Shown in pieces: positions 7,630 through 16,357 of a stretch of DNA of 64,000 nt; the stretch's first letter is position 1, and every line of letters begins with the position of its first letter. The translations under genes were made by a program, and so were the position numbers. Below the pieces are notes generated by a model that was not told the DNA's origin, did no database searches, and saw only the letters and a program-made list of their open reading frames with translations. The DNA is from Myxococcales bacterium (lineage in GTDB: Bacteria > Myxococcota_A > Polyangia > Haliangiales > Haliangiaceae). The stretch covers positions 1 through 64,000 of the forward strand of contig JADJJK010000034.1 in the NCBI GenBank assembly GCA_016706545.1, given 5' to 3'.

Positions 7630-9633
7630 GTGATAGCCCTGTGGATGGGCAATACTCGCGAGGTGTCCACCAAGCCATGGATCTTCCGCACCTACGCTGG
7701 CCACACCAGCGCGCGTGCCTCGAACGAGCTGTTTCGCCGCAACCTGGCGGCTGGGCAGACGGGCCTCTCGATCGCCTTCGACCTGCCGACGCAGTGCGGG
7801 TACTCGTCCGATCACCCGCTGGCGCTGCCCGAGGTGGGCAAGGTGGGCGTGCCCATCAACTCGCTCGACGATCTGCGCGTGTTGTTCGACGGCCTGCCGC
7901 TGCAGGACATGAACACGTCGATGACCATCAACGGCACCGCGATGTGGCTCCTGGCCCTGTACATCGCGCTGGCCCAGGAGCGCGGCGTGCCGCTTGGCAC
8001 GCTGCGCGGCACCACGCAGAACGACATCGCCAAGGAGTACCTGGCGCGCGGCACCTTCGTGTTCCCTCCGGAGCCGAGCTTCGCGCTCATCGCCGAGGCG
8101 TACGAGTTCTGCGTCGCCGAGATGCCGGCCTGGAACCCGTCCAACGTGTGCAGCTACCACCTGCAAGAGGCTGGCGCCACCCCGGTGCAAGAGGTCGCGT
8201 TCGCGCTGGCCAACGCGCTGGGCCTGCTGGACCTGCTGGTGGCCCGTGGCAACCTGGACGCCGCCAGCCTGGCGCAGTGCGTGGGCCGCATCAGCTTCTT
8301 CGTCAACTCCGGCACCCGCTTCATCGAGGAGATGTGCAAGATGCGGGCGTTTACCCAGCTCTGGGACGAGCTGACCCGCGACCGCTACGGCGTCACCGAT
8401 CCGAAGCTGCGCGAGCTGCGCTACGGCGTGCAAGTCAACTCGCTGGGGCTCACGGTTCACGAGCCAGAGAACAACGCCTGGCGCATCTTCACCGGCGCGC
8501 TGGGGGTCACCCTGTCGGCGCGGGCGCGCTGCCGCGCGCTGCAGCTCCCGGCGTGGAACGAGGCGCTGAGCCTGCCGCGGCCCTGGGATCAGCAGTGGTC
8601 CCTGCGCCTGCAGCAAGTGCTGGCGTACGAGACCGATCTCCTCGAGTACCCCGACCTGTTCGACGGCAGCCCGGTGGTGGCGGCGAAGACCCAGCAGATC
8701 CTCGACGGCGTCCGCGCCGAGCTCGCGCACATCGCGGCGCAGGGCGGCATCCGCGCCACCATCGAGAGCGGCTATCTCAAGCGCGCGCTGGTGACGTCGA
8801 TGGCGGCGCGGATGGCCAGGATCGGCAGCGGCGAGCAGGTGGTGGTGGGGGTCAACCGCTGGAGCGATGGGCTCACCTCGCCGCTGGTGAGCGGCGAAGA
8901 TCAGGGCCGCTTCGAGCCGCCGAGCTCGGCCAACGACGAGGCGCTCCACGCGCTGGAGCACACCCGGCGCACGCGGGACACCGACCGCGCGACCCGCGCG
9001 CTGGCCGCGCTGACCGAGGCCGCCAAGCGAGGCAGCGGCCTGCTGCCAGCGTCCATCGAGTGCGCGCACGCGCGGGTCACCACCGGCGAGTGGGCCGACG
9101 CGCTGCGCGCGGTGTACGGCGAGTACCGCGCCGCCACCGGGCTCGAGGGCGCCACCGCCGCCAGCGCCACCACCGCGGCGCATCTGGCGCGGGTGCAGGC
9201 GCGCGTGGCCGAGCGGACCGCGCGTACCGGACACCGCCCCAAGCTGCTGGTGGGCAAGCCGGGGCTCGACGGACACTCCAACGGCGCGGAGATGATCGCC
9301 CTGGGGGCCCGCGACGCTGGCTTCGAGGTGGTCTACGCCGGGATCCGCTCCGAGCCTCGCGCGCTCGCCATCACCGCCGTGCAAGAAGCGGTCGACGTGA
9401 TCGGGCTGTCGATCCTCAGCGGATCCCACCTGGAGCTGGTGACCGCGATGCGCGCCGCGCTGCGCGATGCGGGCGGCGCAGACATCCCCATGGTCGTCGG
9501 CGGCATCATCCCGCCGCAGGACGTCGACGCGCTGCTGGCAGCCGGCGTGGCACGAGTCTTTGCCGCCGCGGATGCCTCCATCGCCCAGGTGATAAGTGAG
9601 GTGGTCGACGTGCTCGAGGCCGCTGCGCCCTGA
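7630..9633 (+). CDS. meaA: Ethylmalonyl-CoA mutase (MeaA type), B12-dependent
   Basis: 667 residues from a GTG with AGGAG four bases upstream. The mutase domain (residues about 10-520) follows MeaA/Ecm rather than ordinary methylmalonyl-CoA mutase: FRTYAGHTSARASNELFRRN, IAFDLPTQCGY, MNTSMTINGTAMW, RISFFVNSGTRFIEEMCKMR and LPRPWDQQWSLR. The C-terminal cobalamin domain (about 535-660) has the base-off signature LDGHSNG, then LSILSGSH and VVGGIIPP. Ecm converts (2R)-ethylmalonyl-CoA to methylsuccinyl-CoA in the ethylmalonyl-CoA pathway. No crotonyl-CoA carboxylase/reductase gene lies nearby, so the pathway context is not confirmed here; a methylmalonyl-CoA-acting relative is the alternative. Confidence 0.85.
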   Translation: MIALWMGNTREVSTKPWIFRTYAGHTSARASNELFRRNLAAGQTGLSIAFDLPTQCGYSSDHPLALPEVGKVGVPINSLDDLRVLFDGLPLQDMNTSMTINGTAMWLLALYIALAQERGVPLGTLRGTTQNDIAKEYLARGTFVFPPEPSFALIAEAYEFCVAEMPAWNPSNVCSYHLQEAGATPVQEVAFALANALGLLDLLVARGNLDAASLAQCVGRISFFVNSGTRFIEEMCKMRAFTQLWDELTRDRYGVTDPKLRELRYGVQVNSLGLTVHEPENNAWRIFTGALGVTLSARARCRALQLPAWNEALSLPRPWDQQWSLRLQQVLAYETDLLEYPDLFDGSPVVAAKTQQILDGVRAELAHIAAQGGIRATIESGYLKRALVTSMAARMARIGSGEQVVVGVNRWSDGLTSPLVSGEDQGRFEPPSSANDEALHALEHTRRTRDTDRATRALAALTEAAKRGSGLLPASIECAHARVTTGEWADALRAVYGEYRAATGLEGATAASATTAAHLARVQARVAERTARTGHRPKLLVGKPGLDGHSNGAEMIALGARDAGFEVVYAGIRSEPRALAITAVQEAVDVIGLSILSGSHLELVTAMRAALRDAGGADIPMVVGGIIPPQDVDALLAAGVARVFAAADASIAQVISEVVDVLEAAAP

Positions 9634-9831
9634 AAGTTGCGCCCACGACCAGGTAGCAGCAGGGCGGCGATGAGCGCCGGATCCAGGGATAGAACAGCGC
9701 GTCATCGGGGCCTGGGTGGGCTCCGGACAGGCGCCGGACAGCCTGTGGGGGCTCGGGCGGCCGGGAGTCGCGACAATGGGGCCAATGAATTCAGGTCCTT
9801 GCGGCGGCCCGCAGGTGCGTCGTCGCCGGGC

Positions 9832-9863
9832 TTGTGCAATTTTCGAATCTCTGTCTAGATTCG
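9832..9863 (+). promoter_or_regulatory. Candidate promoter with inverted repeat before DUF349 gene
   Basis: TTGTGC (9832-9837), an 18-base spacer and TAGATT (9856-9861) resemble -35/-10 boxes. A 7-base inverted repeat CGAATCT/AGATTCG (9844-9850 and 9857-9863) overlaps the -10, as an operator would. Confidence 0.4.
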
Positions 9864-9881
9864 CGCGCTTGGAGAGCATTC

Positions 9882-12800
9882 ATGGGCCTAGTTGACCTGT
9901 TCCGCCCCAAATACCGCCACAGCGATGTCGCCGTGCGAGCCGAGGCCGTGCGCGCCTTGTCCGCTGACGATGCTGTGATCCTCACCACCATTGCCAAGAG
10001 CGATCGAGATCCAGGGATCCGCAAGATCGCCATCGAGAAGCTCGGACAGGCCGAGGTGCTCGCGGAGCTCGCCTCGGCCGAAGCGGACGGCGGCGTGCGC
10101 GCGCTGGCCACCGCCCGCGCCGCCGAGCTCTGGCGCTCCACCGCGTGCGGCGGCGACGCAGACGCCGCGAACAAGGCGCTGACCGGCATCCTCAAGACCG
10201 GCGATCAGGGCACGCTCGTGGAGATCGTGGTGCGAGCCGCGATCCCCGCGATCAAGAAGCGAGCCCTCTCGGAGCTGCGCGATCCGCGCGCGCTGGCGGA
10301 GCTGGCCAAGAGCGACGCCTCCGCCGAGCTGCGGCTCGACGCGGTGTCGCGCATCGACGACGCCGAGGCCCTGCGCGCGCTGGCCATCGACGTCGCGCTC
10401 AAGGAGATCGCGCTCGCCGCGCTGGACAAGCTCGACGACGCTGGCCGCCTGGAGCAGGTGGCGCAGAAGGCCAAGAACAAGGCCGCGCGGCAGCGCGCGC
10501 GCAAGATCTTGACCGAGATGAAGGAGGCCGAGGAGGCGGCGCGACCGCGCGTCGCCGATGACCTCAAGCGCCGCCGCGCGGAGAAGTCGCAGCTCGTGCG
10601 CGACCTCGAGGCGCTCGGTGACACCTTCGAGTTCGCCAGGTACGCCCCCCAGGTCAAGGCCGCCGAGGCCGCGTTCGCCGAGCTCGGCGAAACCGAGGAC
10701 GACGCCGGCGAGCGCTTCCGCCGCGCCGCGACCCGGTTCTGGCAACGCAAGGAGCTGGCCGAGCGCCAGGCCGAGCAAGCGCAGACGACGCGACGCGATT
10801 CGGCGGAGCGCAGCGCGCGGCCAAGCCGCGAGGCGCGGGACGAGCACGACGACCGCAAGACCAGAGATGACAGCGACGCCAAGGCCGAGGCAAAGGCCGA
10901 CGCCAAGCCGCTAGATCCCGAGGCCGCCGCGGCCGCGGCGCTGGCGCGCGAGGAGCGGGAGCGCAAGCGCGCCGAGGCCGCCGCCAAGGCCAAGGAAGAC
11001 GCCGACGCGCGGGCCGCCAAGGCCAAGGAAGACGCCGAGCGCGGCCAGCAGATCGCCGCCAGCCTGACCGCCATGATCGGCGAGATGGAGCAAGTGCTGG
11101 CCGCGGACACCGCCGCGCTCGAGGGCGGCAAGGTCATCGACCGCACCCTGCAGCAAGCGCAGAAGGCATTCGAGCAGCTCGGCAAGGTGCCAAGCGAGCT
11201 GCGCAACGCGCTGGGCGAGCGCTACGGCGCCGCGCGCGGCAAGCTGGTGGTGCTGGTCAAAGATCTCCGGGAGGCCGAAGACTGGCAGCGCTGGGCCAAC
11301 GTCCCGCGCGCCGAGGCGCTCATCCAAGAAGCCAAGTCCATGCTGGAGCTCGAGGAGACGCCGGAGCTTGGCGCCAAGCTCAAGTCCCTGCAGGCCAGAT
11401 GGAAGGAAGTGGGCTCGTTGCCCCAGCGCCGCTCCAAGGAGCTGTGGGAGCAGTTCAAGGCGTCCTGTGACCAGGTCTACGACAAGGTCAAGGGCGTGCG
11501 CGCCGTCGAGCAGGCGGCGTTCGCCGAGCTCGCGGCGGCCAAGGAGAAGCTCATCGCCGAGGCCGAGAGCCTGGCCGAGTCCACGGACTGGCAAGCCACC
11601 GCCGAGCGCCTCAAGGGCCTGCAAGGCCAGTGGAAGACCTCCGGTCACCTGCCGCGCAAGCAGGGCGACGAGCTGTGGAAGCGCTTCCGCGCCGCCTGCG
11701 ACCGCTTCTTCGAGCGGCGCAAGCCGCTGCTCGAGGCGCAGCGCAACCAGGAGCAGCAGAACCTGGCCGCCAAGCGCGCGCTCATCACCAAGGTCACCTC
11801 GCTGGTGTCCTCGCTCTCGCCCGAGAGCGACTGGGGCAAGGCCATCCGCGACGTGAAAGAAGCGCAGCGGGTGTGGAAGGACATCGGCTTTGTGCCGCGC
11901 GCCGAGGCAGATCTCGTGTATCGCGAGTTCCGCGCCGCCTGCGACACGCTCTTTGCCAAGCGCGGCGAGGCGCGAGACGCCGAGGCCAACGCGCGGCGCG
12001 CCGCGCTGGAGGGCGTGAGCGCGGAGCTCGACGCGGTGATGGCGATGACCGAGGCCAGCGAGGGCGCCGACGCGGCCGCGCGTGCGGCCGCGGTGCGCGC
12101 CAAGGTCAGCGAGCTGTCAGCAGACGGCAGCCGCCCCAGCATCGAGCTGGCGGGCCGCCTCGACCGGCTGGTGGCCCACGTCATCACCCACTTCCCCGAG
12201 GCAGTGCGCGGTACGCCGCTCGATCCCTCGGCGCTGCGCAAGCGGCGAGACGTGCTGATCGCGCGGGCGGCGGAGCTCGTGCCCAAGGAGAGCGCGGCAG
12301 CGGGAAGCAAGTCGGATGACGTGGCCGGCGCGCTGCGCGTGGCCATGCGCCAGAATGCGTTCTCTGGCCTGCGCTTCTCCGGCCGCGATCCCGCGGAGGT
12401 GATCTACGAGCTGCGCGCCGAGTGGGCCGAGACCGGCCCGCTGTTCGACGACAGCGACCGCGATCAAAAGGAGCGCTTCGAGGCGACCATCGCCAAGGTG
12501 GTGGCCAGCGTCGGGATCACCGAGCGGCAGCGCGACGACGCCTCCGCCGGCGATGGGACCGACCCCAGCGAGGGTGGCCGTCGCCGCCGTGAGCGCCCGG
12601 AGCGTGAGGCGCGCAGTGAGCGCGGTGAGCGTGAGGCGCGCCCGGAGCGCAGTGAGCGCCCGGAACGCGTTGAGCGCGGAGAGCAGCAGGAGCCGGCAGC
12701 AGCAGCAGCCGTGACCTCCGCAGCCGAGGCTGCGCCGCAGCCCGCCGCGCCAGCGCCCGACCTCGCCGCGACCGCGCCGCGCCGCGCCGCGCCGCGCACC

Positions 12801-12950
12801 GAGCCGCCCACCAGCCCGCAGGACGACGCCTGGGATCTGGATGATCACCGGCCACAGACCGCCGAGCCCGCCCCGTCGCCGCCTGGCGCCGGAGAGATGG
12901 CCGGAGATGGCGCGCCCGAGGGCGACGGCATCGACACCGGCTGGGACTGA
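9882..12950 (+). CDS. DUF349 repeat protein with N-terminal HEAT-like helices
   Basis: 1,022 residues; the start at MGLVDLFRPKYRHSDV is favoured by GGAGAG 11-16 bases upstream. Residues 1-220 are short alpha-helical repeats of HEAT type (VRAEAVRALS, IRKIAIEKLG, IKKRALSELRD, IALAALDKLDD). A charged Ala/Glu/Lys-rich coiled coil follows (about 300-400). Then come at least three DUF349 units recognisable by W-K-x-x-G-x-x-P: WKEVGSLPQRRSKELWEQF, WKTSGHLPRKQGDELWKRF and WKDIGFVPRAEADLVYREF. The C-terminal ~130 residues are low complexity, with an Arg-Glu repeat made of 9-base-like DNA units (12588-12685) and a Pro/Ala tail. DUF349 proteins have no established biochemical role. Confidence 0.85.
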   Translation: MGLVDLFRPKYRHSDVAVRAEAVRALSADDAVILTTIAKSDRDPGIRKIAIEKLGQAEVLAELASAEADGGVRALATARAAELWRSTACGGDADAANKALTGILKTGDQGTLVEIVVRAAIPAIKKRALSELRDPRALAELAKSDASAELRLDAVSRIDDAEALRALAIDVALKEIALAALDKLDDAGRLEQVAQKAKNKAARQRARKILTEMKEAEEAARPRVADDLKRRRAEKSQLVRDLEALGDTFEFARYAPQVKAAEAAFAELGETEDDAGERFRRAATRFWQRKELAERQAEQAQTTRRDSAERSARPSREARDEHDDRKTRDDSDAKAEAKADAKPLDPEAAAAAALAREERERKRAEAAAKAKEDADARAAKAKEDAERGQQIAASLTAMIGEMEQVLAADTAALEGGKVIDRTLQQAQKAFEQLGKVPSELRNALGERYGAARGKLVVLVKDLREAEDWQRWANVPRAEALIQEAKSMLELEETPELGAKLKSLQARWKEVGSLPQRRSKELWEQFKASCDQVYDKVKGVRAVEQAAFAELAAAKEKLIAEAESLAESTDWQATAERLKGLQGQWKTSGHLPRKQGDELWKRFRAACDRFFERRKPLLEAQRNQEQQNLAAKRALITKVTSLVSSLSPESDWGKAIRDVKEAQRVWKDIGFVPRAEADLVYREFRAACDTLFAKRGEARDAEANARRAALEGVSAELDAVMAMTEASEGADAAARAAAVRAKVSELSADGSRPSIELAGRLDRLVAHVITHFPEAVRGTPLDPSALRKRRDVLIARAAELVPKESAAAGSKSDDVAGALRVAMRQNAFSGLRFSGRDPAEVIYELRAEWAETGPLFDDSDRDQKERFEATIAKVVASVGITERQRDDASAGDGTDPSEGGRRRRERPEREARSERGEREARPERSERPERVERGEQQEPAAAAAVTSAAEAAPQPAAPAPDLAATAPRRAAPRTEPPTSPQDDAWDLDDHRPQTAEPAPSPPGAGEMAGDGAPEGDGIDTGWD

Positions 12951-13001
12951 GCGCGGCCCCTGGTCGGCCCTTGGTCGGCCCTCGTCGGGCCTTGGTAACC
13001 C

Positions 13002-14336
13002 TCAGTCGGCGCGGACGGCCACGGACACGCTGCCCACGCCGATCGCTGGCTTGTCCAGGCACGGCGCGCGCGCGGTCTGCAACGTCTTGAGCACGCACGC
13101 GCGCTCATCCTTCTTGAGCACGCCTGCGACATCGCCCAGCACGACCTTGGTCACCGCGCCCTGCAGATCGAAGTCCAAGGTCACCGAGACCTCCACCTGG
13201 GGTTGCACCTGGCTGCGCAGCCCAAAGCAGTGCTCCAGCGCCGCCGTGCCCGAGAAGCCGGGGAAGAACCAGCGCACGCGGCCCTCGTCATCGCGCGCCA
13301 CGGCATCGGCGTAGACGCGGAGCCCGTTCTTGGTGACCCCGGACATGGCGCCCCCTGGTTCGGGTCCGTCGACGCGCACGACCTTGCGTCCGCCCTCCAG
13401 CTTGGCTGCCTTGAGCACGGCGGCGCACACGCAGGCGTTCCGCGCCGGATCGACGTCCGTGACATAGAGCGGGTCAGCGAGGCGCTCGCAGCGCGGCGCA
13501 CCCGCGCCGCCGTCCAGCAACACCGCCACCGAGTACAGCCCCACGCCGCAGGTCTTGCCCGCCGCCGTCATCGCGCTCTCGGGCAAGACCGGATCGGAGG
13601 TGTCGCTCACCAGCGCCAGCGCCGACGCCGCGGTGGCCTTGACGCCGGCCACCGCCACCGGGTTATTGCCGTGGCCGTGGCGCTCGTGTCCGCCGTTGTC
13701 CACCACCTGCGCCAGGCGGCGCGGCAGCTCCTCGCGCCACGGCTTTTCCGGATCATAGGGCGCGGCGTAGAACTCGGTGCCCAGCCCGGTCAGCTCGACG
13801 CTGACCTGCAGCGTGCAGTCGCCGTCGCAGCGCACCGCGGCGCTGATCTTGCCGGCGGCGCCGAGGCTCGACATCCAGCGCTCGGCGGCGGTGTCGCGGT
13901 CCAGCGGCGGCCCGCACGCCACGCCGGTCTGCGCGTGCTTGCCGCTGGCGGCCAGCTCGAACGCCCGCTCGACCTCCTTTGGCGGCAAGATCGAGAGGCC
14001 CGCGCCGGCTGCCCACGCGGCCAACAGCTCTTGCGCCGCGAGGCGCTCGTCAGCGAACAGCCGGAGCGTCTTGAACTCGTCGATGTACAGCCGCCGCGCG
14101 CCCACCGACGCCACCAGCGCGCGGCTCAAGCCGACCTCGGCCTTTGCTGACGGCTGCGGCTGCGCGGGGATCGAGCTCGACAGCTCTCGGGCCTCGGCCG
14201 AGGTCGGCGTGACGCCGCGCCGGTCTTCCTCGAACGTGGGGTAAGAAGGAGGACCAGAGGGCGACGAACCGCAGGCTCCGGCCAGCAAGCACAGCACCCA
14301 GGGGCGCACGTCGGTTGGAACGATCAGAGAAAGCAT
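13002..14336 (-). CDS. Lipoprotein of unknown function
   Basis: 444 residues when started at MLSLIVPTDVRPW; the signal sequence ends in the lipobox LLAGAC, giving a lipidated Cys21. The upstream in-frame extension is not a credible leader. The mature protein has many paired cysteines (VACGPPLD, VRCDGDCTLQ, NACVCAAVLK, ACVLKTLQTARAPC), suggesting disulfides in the periplasm or at the surface. The final segment, with ACVLKTLQTARAPCLDKPAI, resembles the end of AgmX/TonB-C-like modules common in Myxococcota, but I do not claim homology. TACGCT lies 7 bases before the ATG and there is no Shine-Dalgarno. Confidence 0.75.
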   Translation of the reverse strand: MLSLIVPTDVRPWVLCLLAGACGSSPSGPPSYPTFEEDRRGVTPTSAEARELSSSIPAQPQPSAKAEVGLSRALVASVGARRLYIDEFKTLRLFADERLAAQELLAAWAAGAGLSILPPKEVERAFELAASGKHAQTGVACGPPLDRDTAAERWMSSLGAAGKISAAVRCDGDCTLQVSVELTGLGTEFYAAPYDPEKPWREELPRRLAQVVDNGGHERHGHGNNPVAVAGVKATAASALALVSDTSDPVLPESAMTAAGKTCGVGLYSVAVLLDGGAGAPRCERLADPLYVTDVDPARNACVCAAVLKAAKLEGGRKVVRVDGPEPGGAMSGVTKNGLRVYADAVARDDEGRVRWFFPGFSGTAALEHCFGLRSQVQPQVEVSVTLDFDLQGAVTKVVLGDVAGVLKKDERACVLKTLQTARAPCLDKPAIGVGSVSVAVRAD

Positions 14337-14343
14337 CAGGCCG

Positions 14344-14349
14344 AGCGTA
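14344..14349 (-). promoter_or_regulatory. -10-like box TACGCT before lipoprotein gene
   Basis: TACGCT on the minus strand lies 7 bases before the ATG at 14336, with no ribosome site; the same hexamer precedes the GspE-like gene at 61505. Confidence 0.35.
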
Positions 14350-14706
14350 GGGTGCCCCCCTGGACAAAGCAATCGCGTGGCGCCGCGGCGCGGGCTCCAC
14401 GACGCGGGCCAACCAGCCGTCGTGCCATCGGTTTCCGAGATCCGCTCGACTTCGAACGAGTTTGCCCGCCGACGCCCCGCTGCCCGCTGTAGTATCTGGG
14501 GACCGGCAATCGCCACAAGGACATGCAACCCACGTACGACAGGAAGGGGCCAAGGTCACGGGCGCATCTCGCCCATGCGCCCAGGCGGATGGTTGGAGTC
14601 ATCGAGCTCGGCCCAACGTCGAGCCGGCTGGCCGTGGCGTTCGGGATGGCGTGCCGCGGATCCTTCTCCATGTTCAGGCTGACCTCGCCCGGATCGGACT
14701 GCGCTG
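14350..14706. other. Intergenic region upstream of the sigma/CHAT cluster
   Basis: About 357 bases with no convincing gene. CTGTAGTAT at 14487-14495 recurs exactly at 15500-15508, just before the sigma factor gene, and may be a shared promoter element. Confidence 0.45.
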
Positions 14707-15291
14707 ATGAGTGAGCCCACCTCGCCCCAAGACGCGCGCGCCCTCGAGCGCATCGAGAAGGCGCTCGGCGGCCTGGGCGGCGAGCTCAAGCCGCCCGCCG
14801 GCTGGGAAGCGCGGGTGATGGCCGGTCGCGCCGCGGAACGCGCGTGGTGGAGCTGGAGCATCCCGCTGGTGGCGGTGGCCGCGGCTGCGCTCTTGATCTT
14901 GTGGCTGCGCCAGCCCGCGCAGCCCACCATGCAGCTCGCGCTGGAGGTCTCCCACGGACAAGGCGAGACCAAGGTGCGCGGAGATCAAGCGCAGGACGTC
15001 CACCTGGGCGACAGCGTGGCGGCGAGGGTGAAGGGCCGCGCCCACCGCGCCCTGTGGTTCTATCTCAACGACCAGCTCTTGCTCGCCTGTCCGCAAGACC
15101 CGGCGTGCAACACCGACGACCCAGAGCAGCTCCGCGCCACCTGGCAGCCCAAGGCGGTGGGCAAGTACGTGGTGGTGGCGCTGTCGTCGGCGCAGGCGAT
15201 CCCTGCTCCCACCGGCTCGCTGGACGCAGATCTGGCCGCCGCCATCAACGCGCGCGCCGAGCTGCTTGAACGCCGGTTCGAGGTGCGCTGA
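14707..15291 (+). CDS. Single-TM protein, possible anti-sigma partner
   Basis: 194 residues. Residues 1-40 are a cytosolic helical segment (ALERIEKALGGLGGELKPPA), residues about 48-66 a membrane helix (WSIPLVAVAAAALLILWLRQ), and 70-194 an outer beta-rich domain (LALEVSHGQGETKVRGDQAQ, VHLGDSVAARVKGR, RALWFYLNDQLLLACP) resembling the DUF4384-like surface domains often found beside CHAT or kinase genes. Gene order just before an ECF sigma factor and its topology suggest an anti-sigma or sensor role. It lacks a zinc-finger HxxxCxxC motif, so this is inference. Confidence 0.7.
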   Translation: MSEPTSPQDARALERIEKALGGLGGELKPPAGWEARVMAGRAAERAWWSWSIPLVAVAAAALLILWLRQPAQPTMQLALEVSHGQGETKVRGDQAQDVHLGDSVAARVKGRAHRALWFYLNDQLLLACPQDPACNTDDPEQLRATWQPKAVGKYVVVALSSAQAIPAPTGSLDADLAAAINARAELLERRFEVR

Positions 15292-15499
15292 GTTGCGCTG
15301 ACGCGCGCGGAGGTGCATGGACGCGCATTGACGCCGCTGAGGCGCGGCTGAGGCGCGGCTGCCCGCGGACAGCGCCGGAAGCCGTCGTACACCGCCGCAG
15401 CCGGGGACGCGGTGAGGCGCCAGGCCGCAGCCCCAACGCCCCTTGCGCGTGGTCAGCACCCCGACGATACTGCGTCTCGCGAGCAGGCCCCGGCGCAGC

Positions 15500-15508
15500 C
15501 TGTAGTAT
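15500..15508 (+). promoter_or_regulatory. CTGTAGTAT element before the ECF sigma gene
   Basis: An exact copy of the 9-mer at 14487-14495. TAGTAT could act as a -10 box, giving a short leader before the ATG at 15537. Confidence 0.3.
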
Positions 15509-15536
15509 GGTGTCTGCCGCGTTCGTGGCGCCCCTC

Positions 15537-16097
15537 ATGGCCGAAGATCCCGACGAAGACATCCTGCAGCTCACCGCTGCAGGAAAGCGCGACGAGGCGA
15601 TCAGCCTGCTGATGAAGCGTCACGGCGAGGGCCTGTATCGATATGTCACCGTGGCCCTGCGCGGGCGCGGCAACGCCGATGACGTCCACCAGCGAGTCTT
15701 CATCGAGGCCGATCGAGACCTGCGCCGCTTCGCGCGCCGGTCGACGCTGCGCACCTGGCTCTACGGCATCGCCCGGCACCGCGTCCTGGACGCCATCAAG
15801 GCCGACAAGCGCCACGAGCGGGTAGAGCCAATCGACGAGCTCGAGCTCCCCGAAGACAGCCCTGCGCCCCCCGAGCAGCTAGACGACGTGCGCTTGCAGC
15901 AGGTGCTGGCCATGTGCCTGGACCGCCTGGGCGACCACGTGCGAGTCGCCGTCTTGCTACGGTACCAACAAGGCTTCTCGTACGAGGACATGGCCAGGGT
16001 GTGCAACGAGAAGGCCGGAACGCTGCAGGCGCGCGTGACCAGAGCCTTGCCAGCGTTGCGCGAGTGCATCGAGCGTCGCACCAAGCATGCGGTGTGA
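15537..16097 (+). CDS. ECF-type RNA polymerase sigma factor
   Basis: 186 residues from MAEDPDEDILQL (an upstream in-frame ATG at 15507 lies inside the possible promoter box). Region 2 is visible as DEAISLLMKRHGEGLYRYVT, DDVHQRVFIEADRDLRRF and STLRTWLYGIARHRVLDAIK; region 4 as LAMCLDRLGDHVRVAVLLRY, then QGFSYEDMARVCNEKAGTLQ and ARVTRALPALREC. It directs RNA polymerase to a specific promoter set. It lies between a one-TM protein and a membrane CHAT protease on the same strand, so it probably controls or responds to that cluster. The linker is acidic and proline-rich (ELPEDSPAPPEQL). Confidence 0.9.
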   Translation: MAEDPDEDILQLTAAGKRDEAISLLMKRHGEGLYRYVTVALRGRGNADDVHQRVFIEADRDLRRFARRSTLRTWLYGIARHRVLDAIKADKRHERVEPIDELELPEDSPAPPEQLDDVRLQQVLAMCLDRLGDHVRVAVLLRYQQGFSYEDMARVCNEKAGTLQARVTRALPALRECIERRTKHAV

Positions 16098-16104
16098 GGC
16101 GATG

Positions 16105-16176
16105 ATGGGTGAGACGGGTGAGATGGGTGAGACGGGTGAGATGGGTGAGACGGGTGAGACGGGTGAGATAGGCGAG
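16105..16176. repeat. 9-bp tandem repeat, eight units
   Basis: Units of A(T/C)GGGTGAG: AT, AC, AT, AC, AT, AC, AC, and a last divergent ATAGGCGAG. The array begins 8 bases after the sigma factor stop and is flanked by near-identical segments GCGGTGTG(A/T)GGCGATG (16090-16105 and 16182-16197). It lies before the CHAT gene. Confidence 0.9.
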
Positions 16177-16357
16177 GCGATGCGGTGTGTGGCGATGGGC
16201 GGCAAGGTGCTCAAGGGCAGCTCTCCAAGCCCGCGGCTGCGCAGGCGAGGCCCGGCGCCGGCCGGGCCGCAGCAGCTTCCGTGCAGCGAGCGCCTTTCGC
16301 CTGTCGTAGCATCCGCGATGCGCTCGCCTGCCTGGCATGGGTGCAGGAGAGTCTTCG

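Noticed and set aside
7417..9879. 820-codon minus-strand frame opposite the MeaA gene
   Set aside because: Shadow of a strongly supported mutase gene; no motif and His/Arg/Gln-rich composition typical of antisense frames.
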